Of a stretch of 64,000 nt of DNA, positions 47,308 through 56,589 are shown piece after piece. The stretch comes from JAENVT01 sp039931555 (lineage in GTDB: Bacteria; Actinomycetota; Acidimicrobiia; Acidimicrobiales; Ilumatobacteraceae): assembly GCA_039931555.1 (NCBI GenBank), contig JBDTRP010000171.1:49087-113086 (forward strand), in the 5' to 3' direction. How positions within the stretch are numbered: position 1 is the stretch's first letter; each line of letters starts with the position of its first letter. The notes under the pieces are model-generated. The model was not told the origin of the DNA, ran no database searches, and saw only the letters and a list, made by a program, of their open reading frames with translations. The position numbers and the translations under genes are program-made.

Positions 47308-48438
47308 ATGCCATCGCAGAACCGAGCACGAGCCGTTCCGGCGTACGTCGTCGGGGTGCTCAGCGCGGCGCTGGTGCTGGTGGTCAGTCTCCTGGCGCGG
47401 CATGTCGACGGGACGGCCACCATGTTCACCGGCGGCTACCTCCACATCGGTGTCGCCCTCGGTTGGGTCGTGTGCGCCGGACTGATCGCCCTCGTCGTGA
47501 CCCGTTACCTGCACATCGTCGCCAATGTCGACGAGGGATCCGGGCTGGCCGTGGGGTACGACGCCCTGCCGGTCCTGTTGCTCGCGGCGTGGGTCGTGAC
47601 GATCGCTGCGGTGGTCACGCGCCACTGGTTGCTTGCTGCAATCGGCGCGACGCTGAGCGTGTACCACCTGTGGCTGATCGTGCCGCGTCTGCTGGCCGTT
47701 CGCCCGCCGAGGTGGGCGAAACGGGCGCCGACAATCGACATCGTCGTGGCCAACGTCTTCATCGACAACAAGACGCCGCAGGAGGCCGCAGGCCAACTGG
47801 TCACCACCGTGGCCGACATCGTCATCGTGGTCGAGTCGACCGCAGCCTTCATGGCGATCTTCGACGACGCCGGCGGCAGCAACACGTATCCCCACCGGGT
47901 CAGTGATCCCGACGACCACAGCGATTATGCGGTCACTGTGGTCTGCAAACATGAGCTCGGCCCGCGATCGCGGATGACGACCATCGGCCCGCTGCGATTG
48001 GCGATCGCCGACGTGGCTGTCAACGGTGTCAGTACGCTCGTCGTCGCGCTCAACCCGATGGCCACGGTCGATCCGGGTGGGCACGAGACCTGGAAGGCTC
48101 AGATCGAAGCCCTGAAGGAGTTCGTAGTGACGATCAGCGGGCCGATGATCATCGCCGGCGACCTCAACACGACTCGGTACCGGCCGGAGTTCGAAGAACT
48201 GCTCGAGTTGGGGCTGACCGACGCGATCGATGCGCTCGGCAAGGGACTCAACCCGTCGTTCAAACTCGGCGCCGACGGGGTGCTCGGCACGGTGGGAGCA
48301 GTTGCTCGACTCGATCACGCGTTGGTCAACGACTACGCCTTCCCGCGCAGAGTGGAGAACCTCGAACCGTGTGGAAGCGATCACCTCCCGTTCAAGCTGC
48401 AGGTCGCGGTGCGAGCCGCACCGGTGGTCACGCCCTGA
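47308..48438 (+). CDS. Membrane-anchored endonuclease/exonuclease/phosphatase family protein
   Basis: 376 residues. Four or so N-terminal helices (AYVVGVLSAALVLVVSLLA to LAAIGATLSVYHLWLIV) are followed from about residue 150 by the EEP fold: DIVVANVFIDNK, DIVIVVESTA, GPMIIAGDLNTTRY (Asp, Asn metal and catalytic residues) and GSDHLPFKL (the terminal Asp-His). The active site would sit outside or in the cytoplasm; topology is not certain. Such proteins can be phosphodiesterases or nucleases. It begins at an ATG with a -10 box 7 nt upstream. Confidence 0.78.
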   Translation: MPSQNRARAVPAYVVGVLSAALVLVVSLLARHVDGTATMFTGGYLHIGVALGWVVCAGLIALVVTRYLHIVANVDEGSGLAVGYDALPVLLLAAWVVTIAAVVTRHWLLAAIGATLSVYHLWLIVPRLLAVRPPRWAKRAPTIDIVVANVFIDNKTPQEAAGQLVTTVADIVIVVESTAAFMAIFDDAGGSNTYPHRVSDPDDHSDYAVTVVCKHELGPRSRMTTIGPLRLAIADVAVNGVSTLVVALNPMATVDPGGHETWKAQIEALKEFVVTISGPMIIAGDLNTTRYRPEFEELLELGLTDAIDALGKGLNPSFKLGADGVLGTVGAVARLDHALVNDYAFPRRVENLEPCGSDHLPFKLQVAVRAAPVVTP

Positions 48439-48537
48439 CCGTCCCCACGACGGTTGCGCGGCGACTGCCCGCCACAAAAATGTGCCGAATGACCTACTCG
48501 TTCGCGCAGACGCCGTTAGAGCGCTCCACTACCCTGA

Positions 48538-49797
48538 GTGGACGTTGTGACCAACCACCCCTTCAAGCCCCTACGCCACCGAGCGGTGCGGCTGCTGTGG
48601 TGTGCCGCGGTCGTCAGCGATGTGGGAACATGGGTCCAGCTGATCGTCGTCGGCAGCCTCGTGGCGGCCAGCACAGGGTCCGCCGTCCAGACCGGATTGG
48701 TCGCCCTGGCCACCTTCACGCCCCAAGCACTTGCGTCGCCCGTCGGTGGGCTGCTCGCTGACCGTTTCGACCGTCGCAAGGTCTTCGCCTCGGCCCTGAT
48801 GGTGCAGGCCCTCGTCACGGCCGTGCTGGCCGTGACGCTCGGGCTCGGCGTGCGAACGCCCTCGATCCTGATCCTGCTGATCCTGCTCGCCAGCGCGGCT
48901 GGTGCGATGGGCGCGCCGGCATACGCGGCCATGCTGCCCCACCTGGTTCCGCCCGAGGAGTTTCTGGCGATGGTGTCGTTGGGCGTCTACTCCTGGAACA
49001 GCGGCCGCATCATCGGCCCGCTGCTGGGCACCGCGCTGACCCTGACGGTCGGCCCGGCGTGGACGATCGGCTTCAACGCAGCCTCGTTCGTGGTGCTGGC
49101 GACGGCGGTGACCCTCGTTCGCCGTTCCTTCCGACCCGAGCACATCGGCGGCTCGATCACCGACCGCCTCGTCGGCGGGTTGAGAACCGCCCGAACGACG
49201 CCCGGGTGCTGGCACGGCATCGCCTTGCTCGTGCTGTTCAACCTCACGATCGTGCCCTTCATGGGCCTCATCCCCATCTACGCCCGATCCGAATATCACG
49301 GAGGAACAGGCTTGGCCGGAATGGTCGCGTCGGCGCAGGGCATTGGCGGCATCATCGGTGGCGTCACCGTGACCGTGCTGGCCCATCGTCACCCGCGATC
49401 GCTGCTGATCGGCCGGCTGATCATGATGTCTGCGCTGGGTCTCGGTCTCTATGCGGCCGCTCCCGGCCCGGTGTGGGTCGTGTGTGCGTCGGGTTTGCTC
49501 GGTGGCGCGGCCGCCGGGTTGTACATCTCCTCGTCGACGATCATCCAACGAGACTCGCCCGAGGGCAGCCGTGGCAGGGTGATGTCGATCATGCAGTCGG
49601 CGCAAGGTGTGTCGTACGGACTCGGCCTGCTGTTCATCGGTTCGATCGGTGACGCCACCAACTTGCACCTCGCCTTCGGCGTCGGTGCGTTGCTGTTGCT
49701 TGCCGGTTTCGGGTTGCTCACACTGCGGTCGCGGCACTGGCGTGCCGCGGTCGATGGTCTCGAGACGAGCCGTTGGCCCACCGCCGCGCTGGCCTGA
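48538..49797 (+). CDS. Major facilitator superfamily transporter
   Basis: 419 residues, 12 helices. The loop after helix 2 is GGLLADRFDRRKVFA, the MFS signature, and SPEGSRGRVMSIMQSAQGVS lies in the second half. Overall it resembles the EntS-type (MFS_3) exporters. The substrate is unknown. The GTG at 48538 lies 2 nt after TACCCT (48530-48535), so the GTG at 48547 could be the real start of a short or leaderless message. It converges with the small membrane-protein gene across 10 nt. Confidence 0.83.
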   Translation: MDVVTNHPFKPLRHRAVRLLWCAAVVSDVGTWVQLIVVGSLVAASTGSAVQTGLVALATFTPQALASPVGGLLADRFDRRKVFASALMVQALVTAVLAVTLGLGVRTPSILILLILLASAAGAMGAPAYAAMLPHLVPPEEFLAMVSLGVYSWNSGRIIGPLLGTALTLTVGPAWTIGFNAASFVVLATAVTLVRRSFRPEHIGGSITDRLVGGLRTARTTPGCWHGIALLVLFNLTIVPFMGLIPIYARSEYHGGTGLAGMVASAQGIGGIIGGVTVTVLAHRHPRSLLIGRLIMMSALGLGLYAAAPGPVWVVCASGLLGGAAAGLYISSSTIIQRDSPEGSRGRVMSIMQSAQGVSYGLGLLFIGSIGDATNLHLAFGVGALLLLAGFGLLTLRSRHWRAAVDGLETSRWPTAALA

Positions 49798-49807
49798 TCG
49801 CCGACGC

Positions 49808-50038
49808 TCACGGCCAGGAGAAGGCCAACACCACGATGAACGCGCCTGCGGCGACGGCGAGCAGCGGTCCGAATCGGCGGACCAGAGGACGAATGTCCTC
49901 TCGGGGGATGAACACGGCGCCGTAGACCAACGAGACAGCCACCAACACGAGGATCACGAACAAGCCGAGCGACAACCCGCCGCCCTCGCCGCACTTCTCA
50001 CCGTGAGGTGCGAGGCAGAGGTCGCTGGCGATGTGCAC
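49808..50038 (-). CDS. Small two-helix membrane protein
   Basis: 76 residues. A 20-residue Cys-containing N-terminus (SDLCLAPHGEKCGEGG) is followed by two helices, LGLFVILVLVAVSLVYGAVF and FGPLLAVAAGAFIVVLAFSW. The GTG overlaps the stop of the GGDEF gene by 1 nt, so it is probably translated with it. Function is unknown. Confidence 0.6.
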   Translation of the reverse strand: MHIASDLCLAPHGEKCGEGGGLSLGLFVILVLVAVSLVYGAVFIPREDIRPLVRRFGPLLAVAAGAFIVVLAFSWP

Positions 50039-51870
50039 TACGGGCTCAGCACCACGTCGATCTGACGTCGTTCGTCGTCTGCGTCGGGGTCCGCCTGGCG
50101 GTTGCGCTTCACTTCGTACATGGCTTCGTCAGCGGCGGCCAGCAGCGCGGCCCGGCTGTACCCGACCTTGCGTGTCTCGGCGATGCCGATGCTCGCCGGG
50201 CAGCACACGACGATGCCGGGAACGAGGTGCATCGGCTGGGAGAGTGCTCGATCGATGCGCTGGATGAGGTTGAGTGAGTTCCGGTCGTTGGGCTCGTAGA
50301 CGATCACGAACTCGTCCCCGCCGATGCGGGCAACGGTGTCGGTGTTGCGGACCGTTTTAACCAGACGTGCTGCGGTCTCGCACAGCACCAGGTCGCCGAC
50401 ATCGTGCCCGTAGGTGTCGTTGACCTGCTTGAAGTTGTCGAGGTCGAGGAAGGCGACTGCCAGCGGTAGGCCGTTGCGCTCGGTGCGTGCCAGGTCTGCA
50501 TCGAGCAACTCGTTGAACAGGCGTCGGTTGGCCATCCCCGTCAGCGGATCGCGCAGGGCGAGCGCGGCCATCGAGTCCTGCAATTCACGAAGCTCGGTCA
50601 CGTCCCGGCTGACGCCCTGCAACCCGCCGATCAGGTTCGTCGTGCGTGTCTCACCGATCACGATCGACCCGTTGGCGTGACGGAAGTGGAAATCGTATTG
50701 CTCCAACGTCCGCTCGCCGCCGAGTGCCCTGGCGATTGCGGATCGTCCCTCGTCGTCGAGGATGTCGAGCATTCTGGTGAAGTCGTGCAGGAAGTACGAC
50801 GGCGGGTAGCCGAGGATGCGCTCGACCGACGGGCTCATGTAGTCGAAGTGCGGGGATGGCTCGACGATGAGGCGCCACACGACATCGGCCGACTTGTCGG
50901 CAAGATTGCGGAACCGGGCCTCGCTCTCGGCGAGCTTGATCTCGGTGTCGTGACGCTCGGTGACGTCTCGACCGATCGAGAGCACCTCGGGACCATCGGG
51001 TCCGATGAGGTACCGGTCGATCCACTCCAGCCATTGGTCCGGGGCGTTCGGGACGGCGCGGGCCACGCTGTCGACCAGGATCGGGTTGTCAGGGCCGAGC
51101 AGGGCGACTTGCTGATGCAGCCCATCCATCTCATCGTCGGACAGGAACTCTTCCAGCGACCGACCCACAGCGTCGTCGGGGTCGACGTTGTATTGCGCAC
51201 CCCATGCAGCGTTGCAGTACAGGATCGCCAGATCCGAGACGCAATACCGGTTCACGCGCTCCGGCAGGGCGTCGAGCATCGCGGCCGCGTGCTCGAGCGC
51301 GATCTGGTGATCTCGCAGCGATCGGGTGAGCTGTCGCGCATCGGCGACCAGGCTGTGCAAGGTCACTCCCATGCCGGCGCCGCAGACGACGAACACCAAG
51401 ATGGACACAGTCCCGAGGTCGGACACCTGCAAGTGCCCGCGCGTGGTTACCAGCCACAGCCCAGTTCCCGTCATCGCCGCAGCCGACAACACCGCAGCGC
51501 GATGCTCGTAGATCGCCAGCCACATCAATGGCAACACGGCCATCGTGACGAACGGTGACCCGATGCCATTCCCGGTCGCCGACGCCAGCAGCAATATCGC
51601 CGCGAGGAAGAGGAACGGCGATGTGAGCTGCGCGTTGCGCGCTACGCGATTCCACGGGAACACGATCGCCGCGACGATCATTGCGCTGCCAAGTGCGGAA
51701 CCGGCGGCGGCGATCGCCGGGTGAATCCAGTCGGTCGTCGGCACCGCTATCAGCATGCTGAGCGCAGCGGTGATGGCGAACGGCAGCGCGCGATCGAGAC
51801 GACCCTCGCCGATCAGCGGCCCACGGGGGGCGTCGAGGAGGTGCGCGCTGAGGGTGGGTGACCGGGTCAC
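50038..51870 (-). CDS. PAS-GGDEF diguanylate cyclase
   Basis: 610 residues. About six helices fill residues 28-175. Two PAS-like domains follow: HAAAMLDALPERVNRYCVSD (about 195-310) and NLADKSADVVWRLIVEPS (about 330-440), the second typical PAS/PAC with DFHFRHANGS. The GGDEF domain, residues 445-600, has DPLTGMANRRLF, LDNFKQVNDTYGHDVGD and the active site RIGGDEFVIV, so synthesis of c-di-GMP is expected. No EAL domain is present. An I-site RxxD is not obvious. The start is GTG with GAAGAGG upstream. Confidence 0.85.
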   Translation of the reverse strand: MTRSPTLSAHLLDAPRGPLIGEGRLDRALPFAITAALSMLIAVPTTDWIHPAIAAAGSALGSAMIVAAIVFPWNRVARNAQLTSPFLFLAAILLLASATGNGIGSPFVTMAVLPLMWLAIYEHRAAVLSAAAMTGTGLWLVTTRGHLQVSDLGTVSILVFVVCGAGMGVTLHSLVADARQLTRSLRDHQIALEHAAAMLDALPERVNRYCVSDLAILYCNAAWGAQYNVDPDDAVGRSLEEFLSDDEMDGLHQQVALLGPDNPILVDSVARAVPNAPDQWLEWIDRYLIGPDGPEVLSIGRDVTERHDTEIKLAESEARFRNLADKSADVVWRLIVEPSPHFDYMSPSVERILGYPPSYFLHDFTRMLDILDDEGRSAIARALGGERTLEQYDFHFRHANGSIVIGETRTTNLIGGLQGVSRDVTELRELQDSMAALALRDPLTGMANRRLFNELLDADLARTERNGLPLAVAFLDLDNFKQVNDTYGHDVGDLVLCETAARLVKTVRNTDTVARIGGDEFVIVYEPNDRNSLNLIQRIDRALSQPMHLVPGIVVCCPASIGIAETRKVGYSRAALLAAADEAMYEVKRNRQADPDADDERRQIDVVLSP

Positions 51871-52162
51871 CGTCTCATCACCTCTTCAACCAACGTTGTC
51901 ACGCGTGAACTCCTCGGCCTCGTCAGCACTGTCTCGTTTGAACTTCCATACCCAACTATCGGCGCGAACTGACCATTTGCAGAGGGGAAAACGTCCTGCT
52001 GTGCCGGTGAGTTCAGCCATCCACACCACGGACCGCGTTGAATGAGCCACATGAACGCACGGTGTGGTTGATGACGTCCCTACATCCGGTCGAGGAAAGG
52101 TCCGCTGCGGTTCTCGTTGGCGTTCGGTATGTCGTCTCGGCCCGAGCAATCCAAGGCAGCGG
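51871..52162. other. Gap without a recognisable gene
   Basis: 292 nt upstream of the GGDEF gene and downstream of the PycTM-like gene. It is somewhat lower in GC than its surroundings. The short frames are not protein-like. Confidence 0.4.
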
Positions 52163-52654
52163 TCAGCTCACGGCGCTGACGAGCACCGCGAGCGCCATCA
52201 CACCGATGGCGAGAGCGACGGCGAGCATCGCCCGGCGCAGGTGCAGGTACTTCCGCCGGGCGATCCTTGACATGGCCAGAAGCTGTTGCGCGTGACGAAC
52301 GCCGGGGACCTCGGCGTCAGCGGACACGACGGCGAGCAGGGCCTCGGGGCTCTCGAACTGGGCGTGCTCTTCGAAGTAGCGCGCCTTGCCGGCCTCGGGC
52401 CGACCGACGCGCGGGATGACCGCGAGCCCGAGCATGACCATCGCCGACACCAGGGTGGCGACGGCCACGACCGACAAGGTGGTGACGGCGGCGCCGTTGG
52501 TGCGTAGTTGCTGCTTCTCGTCGAGGAGGAGATTGGCCAGCAGCGCGGTCGCGGTTGCGACCGCCGCAAAGATGATGCTGGCCTTCGAATCGGAGATCTT
52601 GATCTCCTCCCGACATTCGTCGAGCAGCCGAAGGATGTAGGAATCGTCGTTCAT
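52163..52654 (-). CDS. PycTM-like (Pycsar effector family) membrane protein
   Basis: 163 residues. The start MNDDSYILRLLDECREEIKI precedes SDSKASIIFAAVATATALLA, the acidic-lysine-serine helix typical of the Pycsar effector family (formerly DUF5706). A second helix is LSVVAVATLVSAMVMLGLAV, a charged soluble stretch follows, and the last helix is LRRAMLAVALAIGVMALAVL after RKYLHLRR. In known Pycsar systems such effectors damage the membrane when bound by cyclic CMP or UMP. It is divergent from a cyclase gene at 52813. ATG 52654 has GGGGTGAG just upstream; earlier starts are shadow. Confidence 0.75.
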   Translation of the reverse strand: MNDDSYILRLLDECREEIKISDSKASIIFAAVATATALLANLLLDEKQQLRTNGAAVTTLSVVAVATLVSAMVMLGLAVIPRVGRPEAGKARYFEEHAQFESPEALLAVVSADAEVPGVRHAQQLLAMSRIARRKYLHLRRAMLAVALAIGVMALAVLVSAVS

Positions 52655-52732
52655 CTCACCCCGCCTTGTTTTGCGCCCGTGACCAGCGCCTTTGGACCCG
52701 TCGCCCGGCTCGCAGATTAGCACACGTTCCAC

Positions 52733-52761
52733 TTGACCGATCCGCCGGTGCAGGCCACGAT
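52733..52761 (+). promoter_or_regulatory. Candidate promoter of the cyclase gene
   Basis: TTGACC (52733-52738), a 17-nt spacer and CACGAT (52756-52761), about 50 nt before the ATG. On the minus strand CTAATC near 52720 may serve the PycTM-like gene. Confidence 0.4.
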
Positions 52762-52812
52762 GAGAGGGGTGTGGGAGGCGGTCGAGGGGCGGATCTCCCA
52801 CTCGATCAACCC

Positions 52813-55800
52813 ATGAGCAACAACCAACCGGCGACTGAACCTTTCCGACGCACGCTGCACGCGTACGTGTCGGATCTGGCGTTGAGTGTGATGAACGAGG
52901 CTCCAGATTCGGGATGGGTCGAGGTCGATGGCACGTTGGCGTTCTTCGACATCTCCGGTTTCACCAAGCTGACCGAGCGGCTGGCGACCTTGGGCCGCAG
53001 CGGTGCCGAGCACATCAACGACGTATTGAACACCGTGTTCAACGGATTGATCGACGAGGTCTTCCGCCGCGGCGGCGATGTGCTGGAGTTCGGCGGTGAC
53101 GCGATGGTCGTGCTGTTCACCGGTGACGATCACCAGCGCCGCGCCGCATCGGCAACTGCCGAGATGTTCCGGTTCATGGCCGACGACGGTCGCATCGTCA
53201 CGCCACTCGGCGAAGCCAGGCTGCGCATGTCATGCGGCATCGCTACCGGGTCGCAGGCGTATTACCTGCTCGGCACGACGCGTCGAGCCCTCGTGGTGGC
53301 TGGTCCAAACAGCACGGCCATGGCGCAACTCGAAGCGTCGGCCGAAGCGGGTGAGGCCCTGATCAACGAGGCCCTTGCTGCGGCCCTGCCTTCTGCGTGG
53401 GTCACCCGTCGGCACAGCGACGGGGCCTTGCGGTTGCGTCTCGGCGGCGTGCCGACGACGGATCGGTCAGGGGCCGCCGTGACACGGCTGCTCTCGGGAG
53501 ATGACGACCACATCGCCAGGTTGCTGCCGACCCAATTCGGTTCGATGCTCGACGGTGGCCATCGTGCCGGCGAGCTCAAGCAGGTCGCGATGTCGTTCAT
53601 CCGGCTCAACGGCACCGATGATCTGCTGGCGTCCGACGGCATCGACGGTGTGCATCGCCGTCTCGCCGAGATCACCGAGATCGTCGATCGAGCTAGTGCC
53701 GAGCTCGACGTGTGCTGGCTGGAGACCCAGGCCGAGGCCAACTCGGTGCGCTGGACGCTGATCTCGGGTGCGCCGACCGCGACCGAACGCGACGGCGAGC
53801 GATTGCTGCGAGTTCTACGTCGAATTGCCGACGAGACTCCACTACCGCTGCGCATCGGCGCCAACCTCGGTGTCGTGTTCGTCGGCGACATGGGTCATCG
53901 GCAGCGATGCACGTACATCGTGATGGGTGATGCCACGAACCTTGCGGCGCGACTCATGGCCAAGGCGGCGCCGGGTCAGATCATCGCCGGCGAGCGGCTG
54001 TACAACACGTGCCCCGACAAGTTCGAATGGACACCGTTGGAGCCGTTTCTGGTCAAAGGGAAACGCGCTCCGGTGCAGGCGTTCGTGGTCGATCGAGTCG
54101 CGGTCGAGTCGGCTGCTGCGCAACACACCGATGGCGCTGTCCCACCGATGGTCGGGCGCGACCACGAGTTGGCCGATCTGCTCGGCGTGATCGCCGGCGG
54201 AGGGGTGGTCGAGCTGGTCGGCGAAGCAGGTTCGGGCAAGACACGTCTCTGGCACGAGGCTCGGCGTGCAGAGCCGGAGCGGAAGTGGTTCGTGATGCGC
54301 GCCGAGCCCCACGAGGTCGGGTCGCCGTACCTTCCGTTCCGCCGGCTCATTCGCAATGCTGCGGGCATCGAGTCGCGTGCCGACGCGGTGGTCGCTGGCG
54401 CGTCCATCACCGCGTTCGTCGAGCGGGTCGCTCCCTCGCTTGCATCGTGGCTGCCATTGATCGCCGACGTCATCGGCGCCGAGGTGGCAACCACCGATGA
54501 GGTCGAGGCGCTCGACCCGGCGTTCCGCACCGACCGGCTACGAGTCGCCGTCGCCGAGTTGATCCTCGGTCTCGCCGAGCCCGGATCGGTGATCGTCTTC
54601 GAGGATCTCCACTGGATCGACGAGGCGTCGAGGGCACTCCTCGAGGTGCTGATCGGAATGCTCAGCAACCGGCTGTCGCTCGTGCTGACGCGTCGGCCGG
54701 AAGGTTGGTCACCATCGGAGGTCATCACGATCGAGCTCGCTGCGATCGACAGCGAGTTCGCCGACCAACTCCTGCTTCGCGAACTGCCCGCCCGCGCGGC
54801 GAGCGACGCCACCCTTGCCCGGCTCAGGGACTCTGCGGCCGGCAACCCGTTGTACCTCATCGAACTGGCTCGCTCGGTGGCGACCAGTTCTGCGCAGTCG
54901 AACGTCGCCTTCCCCGAGACGGTCGAGCGCGTGCTGGCGGCGCGCATCGATCGGCTTCCAGTCGCCGGCCGCGAGCTGATCCGCGACGCGTCAGTGCTCG
55001 GTTCGACGATGAGTTGCGCGCTGGCGAGTCGCGTGCTCGACCGTTCTGATCTGACCGACGCTTCGACGTGGGCACGTGAACTCGGCGATCTGGTCGTGGT
55101 CGACAACGAGACGGTTCGCTTCCGTCACGACATGGTGCGAGTGGCTGCATACGAGGGACTTTCGGTGCGTCGTCGTCGATCCGTGCATCAGCGAGCCGGC
55201 GACGTGATCGAGGAGTGGGGCGAGTCGGTTCCGATCGCCGACCCGGTCTCGGCGTTGGCCTTCCACGCGACGGGGTCGGGCATTCCCGAGCGGATCGTGA
55301 AGTGGAACCACGAGGCAGCCGAGGCAGCGATCGCCAAAGGTGCCATGGAGATCGCCGAGTCACTGTTGCGCGACGTCGTCGGCGCGCAACGGCAGGTCGG
55401 CGCGGATCCGGTCGATTGTTGCGCCACCCATCGCCGCCTGGCATTTGCAGCCGAGCGCGCCGGTCATCCAGAGCCTGCTCTCGATGCCCTGGTCGAGGCG
55501 GCCCGTCTTGCTGATGAACGCGATCGCGCCCTCATCGCCGTGGACCGCTCACGATTGTTGGAGAAGCTCGGCCGCTATCGCTCCGCGCTCGTCACCACTG
55601 CTCGTGCGCTGAAGGCGTGCCCGGACGCTGACGTCTCCGGACATCTGCGGCTCTCCCGGGCGAGCATCCGCAATCACCTCGGAGATTGGAAGAAGTGCCT
55701 AGAACTGAGCCGAACACTTCTCCGCGACTTCGGTGAGGGAGGCGATCGGCGTCTCATCGCCCAGGCGCACCTGCTCGCGGAGTGGTGTTGTTCGTGCCTC

Positions 55801-56589
55801 GGTCTGCCCGAACGGGTCGATCACGAGCGGGTGGCGTTCTCGCTGCTGAGCGATCTCGACGATTCGATCGGGCTTGCCAACCTGTTTCTCAATCTCGGAG
55901 CGAGCGCGGTGCAGGAGTTCCGCGTGCTCGAAGCCGTCGCCGACTTCCAAACGAGCTCTGACTACTACGAGCGTGCCGGCGATGTGCTCGGCGCGGCGCT
56001 CGCCGACAACAATCGAGCTGAGCTCCTCACCTTTCAGTCCCAACTCGACGAGGCCGAGCGGTTGCTGACACGAGCGCGTCGAGTGACCGAGGCATCCAAC
56101 TATCCCTATGGGACGATGTCGACGATCAGTGGGCTCTCGCGCATTGCGGCATGGCGCGGCAAAACAGACGCGGCGTTCCTGCTGCAGACGGAAGCACTTC
56201 GCGGCTTTCGCGAGTTGGGAGCCGACGACCTGGTCATCGACTCACTCGTGCGCCTGGTCGAGATCCACGTCCTTGCCGGCGAACCGGCAGCGGCGCTGGC
56301 CGCCGTCGCCGAAGCAGCGAGGGCATTGGCGTTGCATGGTGACATCGCGGTGGTGCCGGCGACGCTCGCCCGGCTGACGGCGCGGGCCATGATCTTGGCC
56401 GGTCGCGACTTCGAGGCCCGCGAGAAGTTCGAGCAGGCCCTCACCCTGGCGACTCGCGATGGTTCGGCCTACGAAGTAGCGCTGGCGTCAATGGGTATCG
56501 CCCGAATGGATGGCGACGAGGCGGGCGTATCACGCGCCCTCGGCGAGCTCAGCGAGCTCGGTGTGATCGCTGCCCCGCCCGGTTCCTAG
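52813..56589 (+). CDS. Class III nucleotidyl cyclase with P-loop ATPase and TPR domains
   Basis: 1258 residues in the order of soluble adenylyl cyclase (two cyclase halves, ATPase, helical repeats). Cyclase half 1 has TLAFFDISGFTKLTERLATL and DVLEFGGDAMVVLF with the metal-binding aspartates. Half 2 (near residues 340-420) is degenerate but keeps NLGVVFVGDMGHRQR and GDATNLAARLMAKA. The P-loop LVGEAGSGKTRL is near residue 478, with Walker B VIVFEDLHWIDEAS. From about 850 to the end are TPR-like helices. Whether the product is cAMP or another cyclic nucleotide is open. Divergent from the PycTM-like gene; it converges with the giant gene, overlapping it by 4 nt. Confidence 0.88.
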   Translation: MSNNQPATEPFRRTLHAYVSDLALSVMNEAPDSGWVEVDGTLAFFDISGFTKLTERLATLGRSGAEHINDVLNTVFNGLIDEVFRRGGDVLEFGGDAMVVLFTGDDHQRRAASATAEMFRFMADDGRIVTPLGEARLRMSCGIATGSQAYYLLGTTRRALVVAGPNSTAMAQLEASAEAGEALINEALAAALPSAWVTRRHSDGALRLRLGGVPTTDRSGAAVTRLLSGDDDHIARLLPTQFGSMLDGGHRAGELKQVAMSFIRLNGTDDLLASDGIDGVHRRLAEITEIVDRASAELDVCWLETQAEANSVRWTLISGAPTATERDGERLLRVLRRIADETPLPLRIGANLGVVFVGDMGHRQRCTYIVMGDATNLAARLMAKAAPGQIIAGERLYNTCPDKFEWTPLEPFLVKGKRAPVQAFVVDRVAVESAAAQHTDGAVPPMVGRDHELADLLGVIAGGGVVELVGEAGSGKTRLWHEARRAEPERKWFVMRAEPHEVGSPYLPFRRLIRNAAGIESRADAVVAGASITAFVERVAPSLASWLPLIADVIGAEVATTDEVEALDPAFRTDRLRVAVAELILGLAEPGSVIVFEDLHWIDEASRALLEVLIGMLSNRLSLVLTRRPEGWSPSEVITIELAAIDSEFADQLLLRELPARAASDATLARLRDSAAGNPLYLIELARSVATSSAQSNVAFPETVERVLAARIDRLPVAGRELIRDASVLGSTMSCALASRVLDRSDLTDASTWARELGDLVVVDNETVRFRHDMVRVAAYEGLSVRRRRSVHQRAGDVIEEWGESVPIADPVSALAFHATGSGIPERIVKWNHEAAEAAIAKGAMEIAESLLRDVVGAQRQVGADPVDCCATHRRLAFAAERAGHPEPALDALVEAARLADERDRALIAVDRSRLLEKLGRYRSALVTTARALKACPDADVSGHLRLSRASIRNHLGDWKKCLELSRTLLRDFGEGGDRRLIAQAHLLAEWCCSCLGLPERVDHERVAFSLLSDLDDSIGLANLFLNLGASAVQEFRVLEAVADFQTSSDYYERAGDVLGAALADNNRAELLTFQSQLDEAERLLTRARRVTEASNYPYGTMSTISGLSRIAAWRGKTDAAFLLQTEALRGFRELGADDLVIDSLVRLVEIHVLAGEPAAALAAVAEAARALALHGDIAVVPATLARLTARAMILAGRDFEAREKFEQALTLATRDGSAYEVALASMGIARMDGDEAGVSRALGELSELGVIAAPPGS

